DNA of 64,000 bases from Euglena gracilis (lineage: Eukaryota > Euglenida > Euglenophyceae > Euglenales): the NCBI GenBank assembly GCA_039621445.1, contig CP154957.1, positions 34,192,843 through 34,256,842 on the forward strand. Direction: 5' to 3'. Each line of letters starts with the position of its first letter. Position 1 is the first letter of the stretch. A program made the translations under genes and the position numbers. The notes beneath the pieces are model-generated. The model was not told the DNA's origin and searched no databases. It was given only the letters and a program-made list of their open reading frames with translations. Shown here piece after piece: positions 63,483 to 64,000 of this stretch.

Positions 63483-63942
63483 AGTCCCGCCCGGCCACTG
63501 CTGTGCCCGGCCCCTGTACCATAGCCCTGGCAGATGCCCGCCGGGGGAGTGGCAGCGGCCCGGCCTGTCTCGGCTTGGCCCGGAATGGGGGTCAACGGAG
63601 TGGGTCGACAAAACCAAAAACAACAGCCACCCTTGTCACGGGGGGCAAAAAAAAGTGATTTTGGGTAAAAAGCATTTTGAGGGCATTTGTGCAGGGGACC
63701 GTTTTTCTCAACAGTCCCTCCAAAGGGTTTGTTTGCCAAAGGGTTTGCGGGGGGTGGACGTCGTGGCCACCGCCATCCAAGTTATTTTCCTCCGTCACTG
63801 TCAAGCGGTGCCCCACCGGCGCCGGCGCCACTTTGCCGGCACTCCTGTGCCGAGGGCGACCCCCCCCCCATTTCGTGGCCGCCGCTCCCCCGGGCCGTCC
63901 TCCACCCCCGAGGCTCCCCGGCTCTGCCTGGGGTGGTCCTAA
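63355..63942 (+). CDS. Long GC-rich ORF at right edge, possibly coding in part
   Basis: A 195-codon frame: VAGPLPPGLPPASLTALDGR, then LSRLGPEWGSTEWVDKTKNN and later GVDVVATAIQVIFLRHCQAV. The middle (HPCHGGQKKVILGKK) falls in AT-richer, intron-like sequence, so two exons separated by an intron are likelier than one ORF. Minus frames are also open. No family recognised. Confidence 0.3.
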   Translation: MGHVIRPHVGAPAPAPRGAFKVAGPLPPGLPPASLTALDGRAVVPPGHCCARPLYHSPGRCPPGEWQRPGLSRLGPEWGSTEWVDKTKNNSHPCHGGQKKVILGKKHFEGICAGDRFSQQSLQRVCLPKGLRGVDVVATAIQVIFLRHCQAVPHRRRRHFAGTPVPRATPPPFRGRRSPGPSSTPEAPRLCLGWS

Positions 63943-64000
63943 CCCGCTACCCCCGACCGTCCCTCGCTGGCCCCCTTCCTCCCCCCCCCTCCCCTCCAGT

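Overview
The window looks like nuclear DNA of a eukaryote, probably a repeat-rich protist or alga; I cannot name a species. Coding sequence appears as short GC-rich segments bounded by pyrimidine-tract/AG and GT signals, with intron phases that often agree between neighbouring segments. There are no ribosome-binding sites, operons or RNA genes that I could recognise. Introns and spacers are filled with long G or C runs, microsatellites, inverted repeats and transposon remains. No host exon could be tied to a known family, so host exons are described, not named.

Layout. 1-1.3 kb: Asp-codon trinucleotide repeat and Pro/Ala-rich coding-like sequence. 2-30 kb: a series of plus-strand exons, several joined by matching phases, with introns holding hAT-like nonautonomous elements, a three-copy repeat with a terminal hairpin, and an unusual hairpin-dense stretch at 9.87-13.27 kb. 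Two coding-like minus-strand exons (24.7 and 26.5 kb) lie inside this plus-strand series. 31.8-38.5 kb: an intact minus-strand non-LTR retrotransposon polyprotein (endonuclease, reverse transcriptase, RNase H) with a 56-bp tandem array near its 3' end. 38.7-42.8 kb: a spliced minus-strand gene directly upstream of it, with the same less GC-rich composition. 43.5-49.6 kb: a plus-strand gene whose last exons, down to the stop codon, have matching phases and contain a duplicated short motif.

50-64 kb: weaker exons, a palindromic Tc1/mariner element (53.5-55.5 kb) in TA microsatellite, a foldback element (58.6-59.3 kb), hAT/DUF659-like transposase relics (59.8-60.3 kb) and coding-like ORFs to the right edge. 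The most unusual signals are the hairpin-rich stretch, the mirror-duplicated Tc1 element, the hAT-like elements with 8-bp target duplications, and the spliced gene paired with the retrotransposon. Exon calls come from reading frames and splice signals only and need transcript data.
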